From positions 1 through 7,842 of the forward strand of contig JAUWAH010000098.1 in NCBI GenBank assembly GCA_030602145.1: a DNA stretch of 7,842 bases, in the 5' to 3' direction. Each line of letters starts with the position of its first letter. The first letter of the stretch is position 1. Origin of the DNA: Desulfobulbus sp. Lineage in GTDB: Bacteria; Desulfobacterota; Desulfobulbia; Desulfobulbales; Desulfobulbaceae. Shown here one piece after another: positions 1 to 6,811 of the stretch. The notes beneath the pieces were generated by a model. The model was not told where the DNA came from. It did not search any database and saw nothing but the letters and a program-made list of their open reading frames with translations. The translations under genes were made by a program, and so were the position numbers.

Positions 1-277
1 GCCCGGCATAGCGGGCGGAATGAACGCCCGGCCTGCCGTTCAGCGCCTCGACCACCAGGCCGGTATCGTCGGCCAAACAGGGCTGCCCCAACAGGCGAGC
101 GTAATGCACCGCCTTCTTGCGGGCATTGTCCAGAAAGGTCACCCCGTCTTCCACGGGGGCCGGCACGGGGGCAAAATCGGCCAGGGTGCGCAGCGAAACC
201 GGACTGCTTTTCAGTATTTCCATTATTTCCGATGCTTTTTTCCTGTTGCCGGTCGCCAGCACGAACGTGATGTTCAT
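1..277 (-). CDS. rdgB: RdgB/HAM1-family XTP/dITP diphosphatase (N-terminal part, cut by window edge)
   Basis: Only the first 92 residues lie in the window; the rest continues beyond position 1. The family hydrolyses non-canonical purine triphosphates (XTP, dITP/ITP) to the monophosphate and pyrophosphate, keeping damaged bases out of DNA and RNA in the cytoplasm. Visible family motifs, in order, are the N-terminal nucleotide-binding stretch VLATGNRKK (residues 6-14), EDGVTFLDNARKKA (43-56), and the active-site block LADDTGLVVEAL (68-79) followed by GRPGVHSARYAG, the hallmark of the family. D70/D71 lie at the conserved catalytic acidic position. The start is fixed by a strong ribosome binding site, AAGGAG, seven bases before the ATG (reading leftward). 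It is divergent from the PilZ gene. I see no clear promoter for it in the 147-base gap. Identification is secure; completeness cannot be judged. Confidence 0.95.
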   Translation of the reverse strand, partial: MNITFVLATGNRKKASEIMEILKSSPVSLRTLADFAPVPAPVEDGVTFLDNARKKAVHYARLLGQPCLADDTGLVVEALNGRPGVHSARYAG

Positions 278-424
278 GGCGTATCTCCTTGGATCGGATG
301 ATCAAACAAGCGCGTCTTTGCAGTCGGGCCAGATGGTCATCGACGCGCCGATTTCTTTTCTTTGCCTTCGCCGGACTCTCCTCCTATAATGGATCAAGAG
401 ACAAAAACCAAGACAAAGGCCGCG
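278..424. other. Divergent intergenic region between rdgB and the PilZ gene
   Basis: This 147-base gap separates two divergent genes. On the minus strand it holds the rdgB ribosome binding site (AAGGAG, within 285-290). On the plus strand it holds the promoter described at 362-390 and the weak ribosome binding site of the PilZ gene (AAAGG, 415-419). The stretch from about 390 to 424 is noticeably A-rich compared with the surrounding genes, as expected of a 5' leader. I see no convincing leftward promoter for rdgB, no operator and no terminator hairpin. Confidence 0.6.
362..390 (+). promoter_or_regulatory. Sigma-70-like promoter for the PilZ gene
   Basis: The -35 box is TTGCCT (362-367). A spacer of exactly 17 bases follows, then a perfect consensus -10 box TATAAT (385-390), which predicts transcription starting near 397. 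Both elements fall on codons that could otherwise be read as in-frame starts of the PilZ gene (TTG at 362, ATG at 389), so those starts would lie upstream of the transcript. This is read from sequence only; match to consensus and spacing are good, but no activity is shown. Confidence 0.55.
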
Positions 425-934
425 ATGATCCGGTACGCAGACAAAAAAGACATGACCACCCCCCCGGAAAAAAAACCGATTTACGCTCCTGTTGCACCGT
501 TCAGAGGGCTGGCACGGGCTGTCTGCAGGTGGTGGCAGGAGTCCGCCTTCGGGTTTCCCGTCCGGTCCGACCGACCCACGGACAACGCCCCCCCTGCCTC
601 TCTCCCTTCTTCCCCGGATAAGCGCCGCCACCTCCGGATTGCACTCTCTGCCACCACGGTCCGGGTCACCGATGGCTGCATGTTTGCCACCGCCCGGATG
701 GAAAACATCTCGCCGGACGGACTCTGCCTGGGCAACCTACCTGAACAGCTCTTCCGCAGTCCAGGTCGGTTGACGGTGTTTTCCAGCGACAATCCCGGTC
801 TGCCGGTCCTCCATGTCGAGCCGCGCTGGCAACGGACCGGACGCAGCGGCAAAACCATGGGCGCGACCATCCTCAACGTCACCGAAAGCTGGCGGGTCTT
901 TTTCGTCCATACCGCCAGCCGCATGCAGGGATAA
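425..934 (+). CDS. Small PilZ-domain protein, presumed c-di-GMP receptor
   Basis: This encodes 169 residues. The C-terminal half is a PilZ domain: the RxxxR motif is RRHLR (67-71) and the second motif NISPDG (94-99) matches [D/N]xSxxG, the two elements that bind cyclic di-GMP in the family. The rest of the beta barrel follows, including VEPRW (131-135) and MGATILNV (145-152). The first 65 residues are basic and then Pro/Ser-rich, probably unstructured; there is no signal peptide or membrane segment, so it is likely cytoplasmic. I chose ATG 425 because AAAGG lies five bases upstream and because earlier in-frame starts (TTG 362, ATG 389) coincide with the promoter; ATG 452 is an alternative. 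Codons 12-17 contain runs of seven C and eight A, which could slip. No output domain is present, so it probably acts through a partner. Domain call is good, biological role unknown. Confidence 0.8.
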   Translation: MIRYADKKDMTTPPEKKPIYAPVAPFRGLARAVCRWWQESAFGFPVRSDRPTDNAPPASLPSSPDKRRHLRIALSATTVRVTDGCMFATARMENISPDGLCLGNLPEQLFRSPGRLTVFSSDNPGLPVLHVEPRWQRTGRSGKTMGATILNVTESWRVFFVHTASRMQG

Positions 935-1062
935 CACCACACACCCCGCCGCTCTCTGTCTGCCCGCCCTTGTCTCCAGATCCGACCTGACTTACAGTAG
1001 TCACATCTTCACACCGCATTGCCGGCCGGACCTCTCCCCCGTTGACCGCCAGGAGGTGCTTC
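935..1062 (+). other. Intergenic gap between the PilZ gene and usp
   Basis: This 128-base gap is C/T-rich on the plus strand. It contains one candidate promoter (970-998) and the strong usp ribosome binding site AGGAGG (1051-1056). I see no T-tract terminator after the PilZ gene, so read-through into usp is possible. Confidence 0.5.
970..998 (+). promoter_or_regulatory. Candidate promoter for the usp-kinase pair
   Basis: The sequence TTGTCT (970-975) is followed after 17 bases by TACAGT (993-998). Each box matches the sigma-70 consensus at four of six positions and spacing is ideal, which would place the transcript start near 1005, about 58 bases before the usp start codon. The boxes are only moderate matches and could be chance. 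Confidence 0.33.
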
Positions 1063-1518
1063 ATGAGTGACTGGAAACGGATCATCATCGCCATCGACGA
1101 TTCAGCCCGTTCCCTCAACGCCGTTGACTATGTCGGCAGCATCGCCGGCCACCTCAGCGGTGTCCACCTCTGCCTGCTGCATATCTATCCCGAACCGCCA
1201 CCGGATTACTACCAATCCGGCGCCACCCTGGAGGACTACCGCCTCGATCAGGAAGAGCGCGCCAAGCTTCTGTTCGCCCAGGCAAAAAAAATCCTCGAAG
1301 CCCATGGTGTGACGCCGCGGGCGATCACCACCCGCTGCCGGATCGCCGGCCAGCAGTCCATCAGCGCCGCCATTCTCGAACTGCAAACCAAAGAAGACTA
1401 CGGCACCATTGTGGTCGGCAAGCGGGGCATCTCCAAGGCCGAAGAATTCCTCTTCGGCTCGATCTCCAACGCCCTCATTCATAACGGCCGCGACATCGCG
1501 GTCTGGGTGATCGGCTGA
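1063..1518 (+). CDS. Universal stress protein, UspA family (ATP-binding type)
   Basis: This encodes a 151-residue single Usp domain, the usual family length. It opens with the beta strand RIIIAIDDS (6-14), whose aspartates contact nucleotide in ATP-binding members. It carries the diagnostic G-2X-G-9X-G(S/T) motif at G119, G122, G132 and S133 (VVGKRG to FGS), so it is predicted to bind ATP rather than being a UspA-type non-binder. The final strand is DIAVWVIG. A strong ribosome binding site, AGGAGG, sits six bases before ATG 1063, which decides the start over an upstream TTG at 1042. The stop codon overlaps the start of the next gene (TGATG), implying coupled translation with the kinase-like protein. 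Usp proteins are cytoplasmic dimers linked to stress survival; the ligand-dependent partner here is plausibly the neighbouring kinase, which is inference. Confidence 0.93.
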   Translation: MSDWKRIIIAIDDSARSLNAVDYVGSIAGHLSGVHLCLLHIYPEPPPDYYQSGATLEDYRLDQEERAKLLFAQAKKILEAHGVTPRAITTRCRIAGQQSISAAILELQTKEDYGTIVVGKRGISKAEEFLFGSISNALIHNGRDIAVWVIG

Positions 1519-2510
1519 TGGCCGCCTATCAGACCATGGAGGTGCTGCCGAAGGCAGTGGCCGACAACCTCAAGGAGCATCGGGTGACCCACAGTCTGCG
1601 CCGGCCGCCAAGGGTCTACACCGACACCACCGATTTCACCTCCATCGATTACGGCGACGTCATCGCAGCAGAAGACCGCTATTTCCTGATCACCTCCTAT
1701 ACCAAGGAGGGCCGCTTCGGGGTGGACGAGCAGATCAAGCCCTGGGTGCCCAAAGTGGTCGATCTGGCCACCATGGCCCATTACATCCTCAAACTGGAAT
1801 TCAGGGAAACCTTCACCATGCGGCTCGGGCAATTCGCGGTCACCTGCTACCGCAGCCCTGAAAAGGAAGCGAGGATTCTGGAACTGGTTCAGGGTCATCC
1901 CCACTTCATGCAGGGCGAGACCCTGGTGGACACGGCCGGCAACCTGATCCGCGTCCTGGTGCCGGTGGGCGGCAACCGGCTGGACAAGGTCATCCACACG
2001 GGCAACACCCACCGTGACTATTTCTACAACGATCTGCCCTCCATTTTCACACGCTTCCTCGGCTGCCTGGAAGGCATCGCCTTTCTCCATCGCCAAGGCT
2101 TCCGGCACGGCGACATCCGGCGGGACCATGTATTCGTCGACCGGGTGACCGGAGGCTATTCCTGGATCGATTTCGACTACGATTTTCATCTGCCGGAAAA
2201 ACCCTTTGCTCTGGATCTGTTCGAACTGGGCAATATCCTTATCTACCTGACCGGCCGGGGCGACTTTCATCCCCGCGAGATCCTGGCCGACCCGACCATG
2301 GGAGCCACCGTGGCCGAGTCGCTGTCAACCGGGGACTTTTCCCTGCTGGCCCGCAACCGGGTGGTCAATCTACAAAAACTCTTCCCGTACATTCCGGATG
2401 CGCTCAACAACATCCTGCTGCATTTCTCCGCCGGTGCCGAGGTCTTCTACGAGAGCGTCGAGGAAATCCACGCCGACCTGAGCGGTGCCCTTGAGCATCT
2501 GCACCCCTGA
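1518..2510 (+). CDS. Atypical protein-kinase-like protein, translationally coupled to usp
   Basis: This 330-residue protein has the layout of a kinase fold with very divergent motifs. K92 in YILKLEF may be the beta-3 lysine and E117 in KEARIL the helix-C glutamate. VLVPVGGN (146-153) looks like the hinge. The catalytic loop is FRHGDIRRDHVFV (H197, G198, D199), with His204 where the metal-binding Asn is normally found, followed by WIDFDY with D218 in the DFG-aspartate position. ALDLFELGNILIYLTG (231-246) matches the helix-F region of protein kinases. No glycine-rich loop of standard form is seen. HGD resembles aminoglycoside phosphotransferase and lipopolysaccharide-kinase-type loops more than the HRD of Hanks kinases. 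No membrane segment is present. ATG 1518 overlaps the usp TGA by one base, so translation is likely coupled. Substrate unknown; a pseudokinase or small-molecule kinase is possible. Fold assignment is moderately sure; function is not. Confidence 0.7.
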   Translation: MAAYQTMEVLPKAVADNLKEHRVTHSLRRPPRVYTDTTDFTSIDYGDVIAAEDRYFLITSYTKEGRFGVDEQIKPWVPKVVDLATMAHYILKLEFRETFTMRLGQFAVTCYRSPEKEARILELVQGHPHFMQGETLVDTAGNLIRVLVPVGGNRLDKVIHTGNTHRDYFYNDLPSIFTRFLGCLEGIAFLHRQGFRHGDIRRDHVFVDRVTGGYSWIDFDYDFHLPEKPFALDLFELGNILIYLTGRGDFHPREILADPTMGATVAESLSTGDFSLLARNRVVNLQKLFPYIPDALNNILLHFSAGAEVFYESVEEIHADLSGALEHLHP

Positions 2511-2743
2511 GGTCGGCCGGTCGCCGAATACCCCACGTCCCAACCGGTAGGATGGCGCTCGCCGTCCCCATCTAGCTCGCCTCGCCTTCGCCGCTTGCAG
2601 AAACCGTCAACAATGCTATATAGACGGCTTTCCGCCGGGAAGGGCAGCATGCGTGTCTCCGACCGGACCGACGAACCGCAAACCACCGGCGCGCCCCGTT
2701 GCCGCTTGTACACCTCGACCTTTTTCCCGACCGGGCAAACACC
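2511..2743 (+). other. Intergenic region and leader upstream of pheA
   Basis: This 233-base stretch has no convincing gene. It begins with GC-rich sequence containing short CTCGCC repeats (2558, 2576, 2581) and no recognisable terminator for the kinase gene. A candidate extended -10 promoter lies at 2595-2622. Downstream of the predicted transcript start (near 2629) there is a leader of about 115 bases before the pheA ATG. Within the leader an out-of-frame ATG (2649) follows a purine-rich GGGAAGGG (2637-2644). That reading frame contains only two adjacent Phe codons, so it does not look like a classical Phe attenuator peptide. Confidence 0.5.
2595..2622 (+). promoter_or_regulatory. Candidate extended -10 promoter for pheA-uup
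   Basis: TTGCAG (2595-2600) is followed after 16 bases by TATATA (2617-2622), which is directly preceded by TGC (2614-2616), giving the TGn element of an extended -10 promoter. An alternative -10, TATAGA (2619-2624), would give an 18-base spacer. Transcription would start near 2629. This is the only AT-rich island in the gap, which supports the call. Confidence 0.5.
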
Positions 2744-3847
2744 ATGGACAATAAACTCAATATTCCCCAGGTGCGGCAGCGCATCGACCAGATCGACGAC
2801 ACCATCCTGGAGTTGTTGAAGGAGCGGCTCGAATGCGCCAAGACCATCGGCCTGTTGAAAAACGAAACCAACCGGGCCAAATGGGATCCGCAGCGCGAAC
2901 TGGAGATCTACGAACGGCTGCGGAAAAACAATAGCGATGTCTTTCCCTACAAGGCGCTCCGCTCGATTTTCCATGAGATCATTACCACCTGCCGCCTGTC
3001 GCAGCGCAAGGCCAGCGTCGCCTACCTCGGACCGGAAGCCACCTTCTCCCACCTGGCCGGCGTCAGGTATTTCGGCCAGACCGCCGAATACCTGCCCATG
3101 GAATCCATCGCCGAGGTCTTCGAGGAGGTGGAGAAAGAACGGGTCCAGTACGGCATCGTGCCGGTGGAAAACTCCATCGAAGGCGCGGTCACCTATTCCC
3201 TCGACGCCTTCATGCGCTACAAGGTCAGGATCTGCGGCGAGATCCAGTTGGCCATCACCCATAACCTGGTCAATCGCTCGGGCAACATCGAGGACATCCA
3301 GACCGTGGCCTCCCACTCCCAGCCACTGGCCCAGTGCCGCAACTGGCTGCGCAAGAACCTGCCCAGCATCCCGACCCTGGATGTCTTCTCCACCGGCACC
3401 GCTGCTCAGATGGCCGCCAACAACCCCAATATCGGCGCCATCGCCAGTTCGCTGGCCATCAACACCTATGGTCTCCAGGTGGTGGTGCCGGGCATCGAGG
3501 ATTACCAGGGCAACACCACCCGGTTTTTGGTCATCGGCCGCAAATCGCCCAAAAAGAGCGGCTGCGACAAGACCTCGATCCTCATCGGTCTGATCAACCG
3601 CCCCGGCGCCCTCAACGAGATTCTGACCATCCTCTCGGCCAAGAACATCGACCTGGCCAAAATCGAATCCCGGCCGACCAAGGACAAGCAGTGGAGTTAC
3701 CTCTTCTTCCTCGACATGATCGGCCATATCGAGGACCCGGTCATCTACGAGGCCTGCAACATCCTCAAGCAGATCTGCGCCTATTTCGAATTGCTCGGCT
3801 CCTATCCCCGGGCCGACGACATCAACGTCAACGGCGGCATCGACTGA
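2744..3847 (+). CDS. pheA: Bifunctional chorismate mutase / prephenate dehydratase (P-protein)
   Basis: This 367-residue cytoplasmic enzyme converts chorismate to prephenate and then to phenylpyruvate, committing flux to phenylalanine. Residues 1-90 are an AroQ chorismate mutase: R11, R28, K39, D48, R51 and E52 fall at the same numbers as the active-site residues of the E. coli enzyme, with Q87 close to the Gln88 position. Residues about 91-268 are the dehydratase, with AYLGPEATFSH (93-103), VPVENSIEGAV (139-149) and the catalytic TRF motif (259-261). Residues about 277-355 form an ACT domain with RPGAL (286-290) and ESRP (308-311), the phenylalanine-binding motifs, so feedback inhibition by Phe is expected. 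The ATG at 2744 is chosen because it gives E. coli-like numbering; there is no strong ribosome binding site. uup follows 41 bases later on the same strand. Confidence 0.96.
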   Translation: MDNKLNIPQVRQRIDQIDDTILELLKERLECAKTIGLLKNETNRAKWDPQRELEIYERLRKNNSDVFPYKALRSIFHEIITTCRLSQRKASVAYLGPEATFSHLAGVRYFGQTAEYLPMESIAEVFEEVEKERVQYGIVPVENSIEGAVTYSLDAFMRYKVRICGEIQLAITHNLVNRSGNIEDIQTVASHSQPLAQCRNWLRKNLPSIPTLDVFSTGTAAQMAANNPNIGAIASSLAINTYGLQVVVPGIEDYQGNTTRFLVIGRKSPKKSGCDKTSILIGLINRPGALNEILTILSAKNIDLAKIESRPTKDKQWSYLFFLDMIGHIEDPVIYEACNILKQICAYFELLGSYPRADDINVNGGID

Positions 3848-3888
3848 CCGGACCGGCGCTCTCCTTCACGACACCGACGACGCTTCCC

Positions 3889-5721
3889 ATGTGCGCCCTG
3901 CTCAGCTGCCAGGAACTGTCCAAATCCTTCGGTGCCCAGGTACTCTTTTCCGGGGTCACCCTGGTGGTCAACCCCGGCGACACCATCGGCCTGATCGGCC
4001 CCAACGGGTCCGGCAAGTCAACCCTGCTCAAGATCCTCTGCGGGCTTGAACAACCCGACAGCGGCACGGTCTTCGTCCAGAAACAGCTGCGCGTCGGCTA
4101 CCTGACCCAGGAGGACGTTTTTGACGAGACGGCCACCTGTGCGGACTGCCTGTATGAGGCCGGCAAGGATTTGGAGATCGACGAAACCGAGCGGTACAAC
4201 CGGGTGCAGGTGCTGTTGAGCCGGGCCAGGTTCCCCGATCCGAACCAGCCGGTCCGGTTGCTTTCCGGGGGCTGGCGCAAGCGGCTGGCCGTTTGCCGGG
4301 CGCTGGTCGGCCGGCCCGATGTCCTGGTCATGGACGAACCGACCAACCATCTCGACATCGAGGGCATCCTCTGGCTTGAGCAACTGCTCGGCGCGCACCT
4401 GCCGGACAGTCCGGCCGCGGTGCTCATGGTCAGCCATGACCGGCGGTTCCTCGAAAACACCGTCAACCGGGTGATCGAACTGGCGCCGGTCTATCCGGAG
4501 GGCTCTTTCCAGGTGCGGGGTACCTATGCCGACTTCCTCGACAAGAAGGCCGATCTGCTCAGCCAGCGGCAGAGTTTGGAGGAACGGTTGGCCAACAAGG
4601 TGCGCCGCGAGACCGAATGGCTTCGCCGTGGCCCCAAGGCCCGGACCACCAAGGCCCGTTTCCGGATCGAGGAGGCGGGGCGTCTCCAGGAAGAGTATGC
4701 CGATATCCGTAACCGTAACCGTTCCACGGGCCAGGTGGGCATCGGGTTCGACGCCACCGGCCGCAAGACCAAGAAGCTGCTCACCGCCACCGGCCTGGCA
4801 AAAGGGTTTCACGGCCAGACCCTGTTTGCCAAGCTCGACATCAACCTGACCCCCGGCCTGCGTCTTGGCCTCCTGGGCCGCAACGGCAGCGGCAAGTCAA
4901 CCCTGATGCGCATCCTGGACTCCGCCGTTCACGGCTCCGGACTCAAACCGGACCAGGGTTCGCTGTTCGTTGCCGAGGGATTGCGCGTCGTCAGCTTCGA
5001 CCAACGCCGCGAAGTACTCGACCCCGACACCACCCTGCGCCGCGCCCTGGCCCCGGAGGGCGACAGCGTCATCTATCGCGGCCAGTCCCTGCATGTGGTC
5101 ACCTGGGCCAAGCGGTTCCTCTTCCGGGCCGATCAGTTGGAAACCCCGGTCTACCGGTTGTCCGGCGGCGAACAGGCGCGGATCCTCATAGCCCGGCTGA
5201 TGCTCCAGCCCGCCGACATCCTCCTGCTCGACGAGCCGACCAACGATCTCGACATTCCCTCCCTCGATGTGCTCGAGGAAAGTCTGTGCGAATTTCCCGG
5301 CGCCCTGGTGCTGGTCACCCACGACCGTTTTCTCCTCGACCGGGTGTGCAACCTGGTGCTCGGTTTCGACGGCGCAAGCCGGGCCGAGTATTTCGCCGAC
5401 TACGACCAGTGGCTGGCCGCGCTCCAGGAACGGGAGCGCAAGCCGCCGACCGCCGCGCCCGCCGACCGTGAGAAGCCGGCCGCCAAGCCCAAACCGGGCA
5501 AGCTATCCTATATGGATCAGCGTGAATACGAACAGATGGAGGAATGGATCGTGGCCGCCGAGGCACGCCTGGGCGAACTGGAGGCCCTGATGGCCGAACC
5601 CGAGGTCATGGCCGACCCGAACCGATTGCACCGCTACTGGCTGGAACAGCAGGAGGTGCAGGCCAGGGTGGAACAGCTCTACGACCGTTGGGACGAGTTG
5701 GAACAACTCCGTTTGGGGTGA
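3889..5721 (+). CDS. uup: Uup-type ABC-F ATPase
   Basis: This 610-residue protein has two ABC ATPase domains and no membrane segments, the layout of the ABC-F family, whose members act on ribosomes or nucleic acid rather than in transport. Domain 1 has Walker A GPNGSGKST (37-45), signature LSGGW (125-129), Walker B VLVMDEP (145-151) and switch H183. The linker holds WLRRGPKARTTKARFR (244-259), typical of Uup. Domain 2 has Walker A GRNGSGKST (330-338), signature LSGGEQ (424-429), Walker B ILLLDEP (444-450) and H478. A charged Pro/Ala/Lys linker (about 517-538) leads to a C-terminal coiled coil (about 540-610), the DNA-binding domain of Uup. LSGGW in domain 1 is also normal for Uup. Uup is linked to ribosome function and to suppression of precise transposon excision. 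ATG 3889 has no clear ribosome binding site but is the only sensible start, 41 bases after pheA. Confidence 0.93.
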   Translation: MCALLSCQELSKSFGAQVLFSGVTLVVNPGDTIGLIGPNGSGKSTLLKILCGLEQPDSGTVFVQKQLRVGYLTQEDVFDETATCADCLYEAGKDLEIDETERYNRVQVLLSRARFPDPNQPVRLLSGGWRKRLAVCRALVGRPDVLVMDEPTNHLDIEGILWLEQLLGAHLPDSPAAVLMVSHDRRFLENTVNRVIELAPVYPEGSFQVRGTYADFLDKKADLLSQRQSLEERLANKVRRETEWLRRGPKARTTKARFRIEEAGRLQEEYADIRNRNRSTGQVGIGFDATGRKTKKLLTATGLAKGFHGQTLFAKLDINLTPGLRLGLLGRNGSGKSTLMRILDSAVHGSGLKPDQGSLFVAEGLRVVSFDQRREVLDPDTTLRRALAPEGDSVIYRGQSLHVVTWAKRFLFRADQLETPVYRLSGGEQARILIARLMLQPADILLLDEPTNDLDIPSLDVLEESLCEFPGALVLVTHDRFLLDRVCNLVLGFDGASRAEYFADYDQWLAALQERERKPPTAAPADREKPAAKPKPGKLSYMDQREYEQMEEWIVAAEARLGELEALMAEPEVMADPNRLHRYWLEQQEVQARVEQLYDRWDELEQLRLG

Positions 5722-5739
5722 TGGACTGCAGGAGGCGAG

Positions 5740-5766
5740 GAGCGGGCCTGATCGCAGCCCCTGCTC
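5740..5766. terminator. Possible bidirectional hairpin between convergent uup and moaA
   Basis: GAGCGGGC (5740-5747) can pair with GCCC (5757-5760) and GCTC (5763-5766), leaving a two-base bulge and a nine-base loop. It sits in the 43-base space between the two convergent stop codons and just enters the moaA stop. There is no T-tract on either strand, so intrinsic termination is uncertain; it may only be a stabilising hairpin. Confidence 0.28.
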
Positions 5767-6811
5767 AGCCGCCGATGCGGGACATGCGACCGTGGCAGTC
5801 GCCGCCGGATTGACGCAGCCGCTCCTCCAGTTGATGGCCCTGCGGCTTGTTGCGGATGGCGGCGAGCAGGGCCTGGCGGATGGCCTCGTCGGAGGGGTCG
5901 CGCCTGAGCACGGCACGAAGATCGACCTCGGCATCGTGGAGCAGACAGGAACGCAGGGTGCCGGCCGAGGTCAGGCGCAGCCGGTTGCAGCGGCTGCAGA
6001 AATGATGGCTGATCGGGCTGATGAAGCCGAGTGTGCCGACGGCATCCTCTCCCAGGCGGTACACCTTGGCCGGCCCATCGTGGCGGCCTTTCTCCAGGGG
6101 AAACAGGTCACCTAAAGCGCTGATCCGGGCCATGATTTCGTCGGTGCCGATGAAGGTGTCGGCGGTCCAGCGGCTTGACTGGCCGATGGGCATGAATTCG
6201 ATGAACCGCACCTGCACCGGCAGCCGTTGGGAGAGGCGGGCGAAGTCGACGATCTCGTCGTCGTTGATGTGCCGCATGGCCACCATATTGAGTTTGACCG
6301 GCGAAAAGCCCAGGGCCAGCACGGTCTCCACCCCACGCCAGACCCGGTCGAAACAGTCGACGCCGGTGATCGCCGCCACCCGCTCCGCGCGCAGGGAATC
6401 GAGGCTGATGTTCACCTTGGTCACGCCGGCCGCCTGCAATTGCGGGCCGAACTGCTCCAGGAGCACGCCGTTGGTGGTGATGCGGATATCGTCAAGCCCC
6501 GGAATCCGGGTCAGTTCACCGATGAACCGCATCACGTGACGACGGACCAGGGGTTCGCCGCCGGTGAGCCGCACCTTGCCAATACCCATGGCCACCGCTA
6601 CCCGCACCACGTGTAACAACTCCTCGTAAGTCAGCAGATCCCCATGGCTGAGCTTGGCCAGGCAGCCGCTGGCCTCCTCCTCGGTGACGCAGTACATGCA
6701 GCGAAGGTTGCAACGGTCGGTGAGACTGAGACGTAGATAGGAAATGGGCCGGGAAAATAAATCGATAAGGCCGTTTTCGGTCGGGAGGGGGCTGGCGTTT
6801 TTATGGTTCAT
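5765..6811 (-). CDS. moaA: GTP 3',8-cyclase, radical SAM (molybdopterin synthesis)
   Basis: This 348-residue enzyme performs the first step of molybdenum cofactor synthesis, rearranging GTP to 3',8-cyclo-7,8-dihydro-GTP, which MoaC then converts to cyclic pyranopterin phosphate. The N-terminal radical-SAM cluster motif is C34-x3-C38-x2-C41 (CNLRCMYC), with the SAM-binding GGEP (84-87). The C-terminal cluster, which binds GTP, is C272-x2-C275-x13-C289. The protein ends in MSRIGG, the conserved double-glycine tail needed for catalysis, so the gene is intact. Length is typical (about 330-350). ATG at 6811 is chosen by alignment with the family start; no strong ribosome binding site is seen. It is divergent from tsaD and convergent with uup; no other moa or mob gene is in the window. 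A functional product implies molybdo- or tungstoenzymes in the host. Confidence 0.97.
   Translation of the reverse strand: MNHKNASPLPTENGLIDLFSRPISYLRLSLTDRCNLRCMYCVTEEEASGCLAKLSHGDLLTYEELLHVVRVAVAMGIGKVRLTGGEPLVRRHVMRFIGELTRIPGLDDIRITTNGVLLEQFGPQLQAAGVTKVNISLDSLRAERVAAITGVDCFDRVWRGVETVLALGFSPVKLNMVAMRHINDDEIVDFARLSQRLPVQVRFIEFMPIGQSSRWTADTFIGTDEIMARISALGDLFPLEKGRHDGPAKVYRLGEDAVGTLGFISPISHHFCSRCNRLRLTSAGTLRSCLLHDAEVDLRAVLRRDPSDEAIRQALLAAIRNKPQGHQLEERLRQSGGDCHGRMSRIGG

Noticed and set aside
2551..2572. Weak inverted repeat GATGG/CCATC after the kinase gene as a terminator.
   Set aside because: Only five pairs with a twelve-base loop and no T-tract.
2649..2743. Classical phenylalanine attenuator leader peptide before pheA.
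   Set aside because: The upstream frame has only two adjacent Phe codons, runs past the pheA start, and no terminator hairpin with a T-tract is visible.
2447..3727. Long open frame on the minus strand opposite pheA, and similar antisense frames opposite usp, the kinase gene and uup.
   Set aside because: They mirror real genes with strong family motifs, show no domain of their own, and are expected by chance in GC-rich coding DNA.
3334..3888. In-frame extension of uup upstream of 3889 that overlaps pheA.
   Set aside because: The extension is low-complexity shadow of pheA in another frame; the ABC domain begins right after ATG 3889.
5721..5813. Small plus-strand frame starting at the overlapping TGATG after uup.
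   Set aside because: It runs antisense into the end of moaA, has no recognisable features and no ribosome site of its own.
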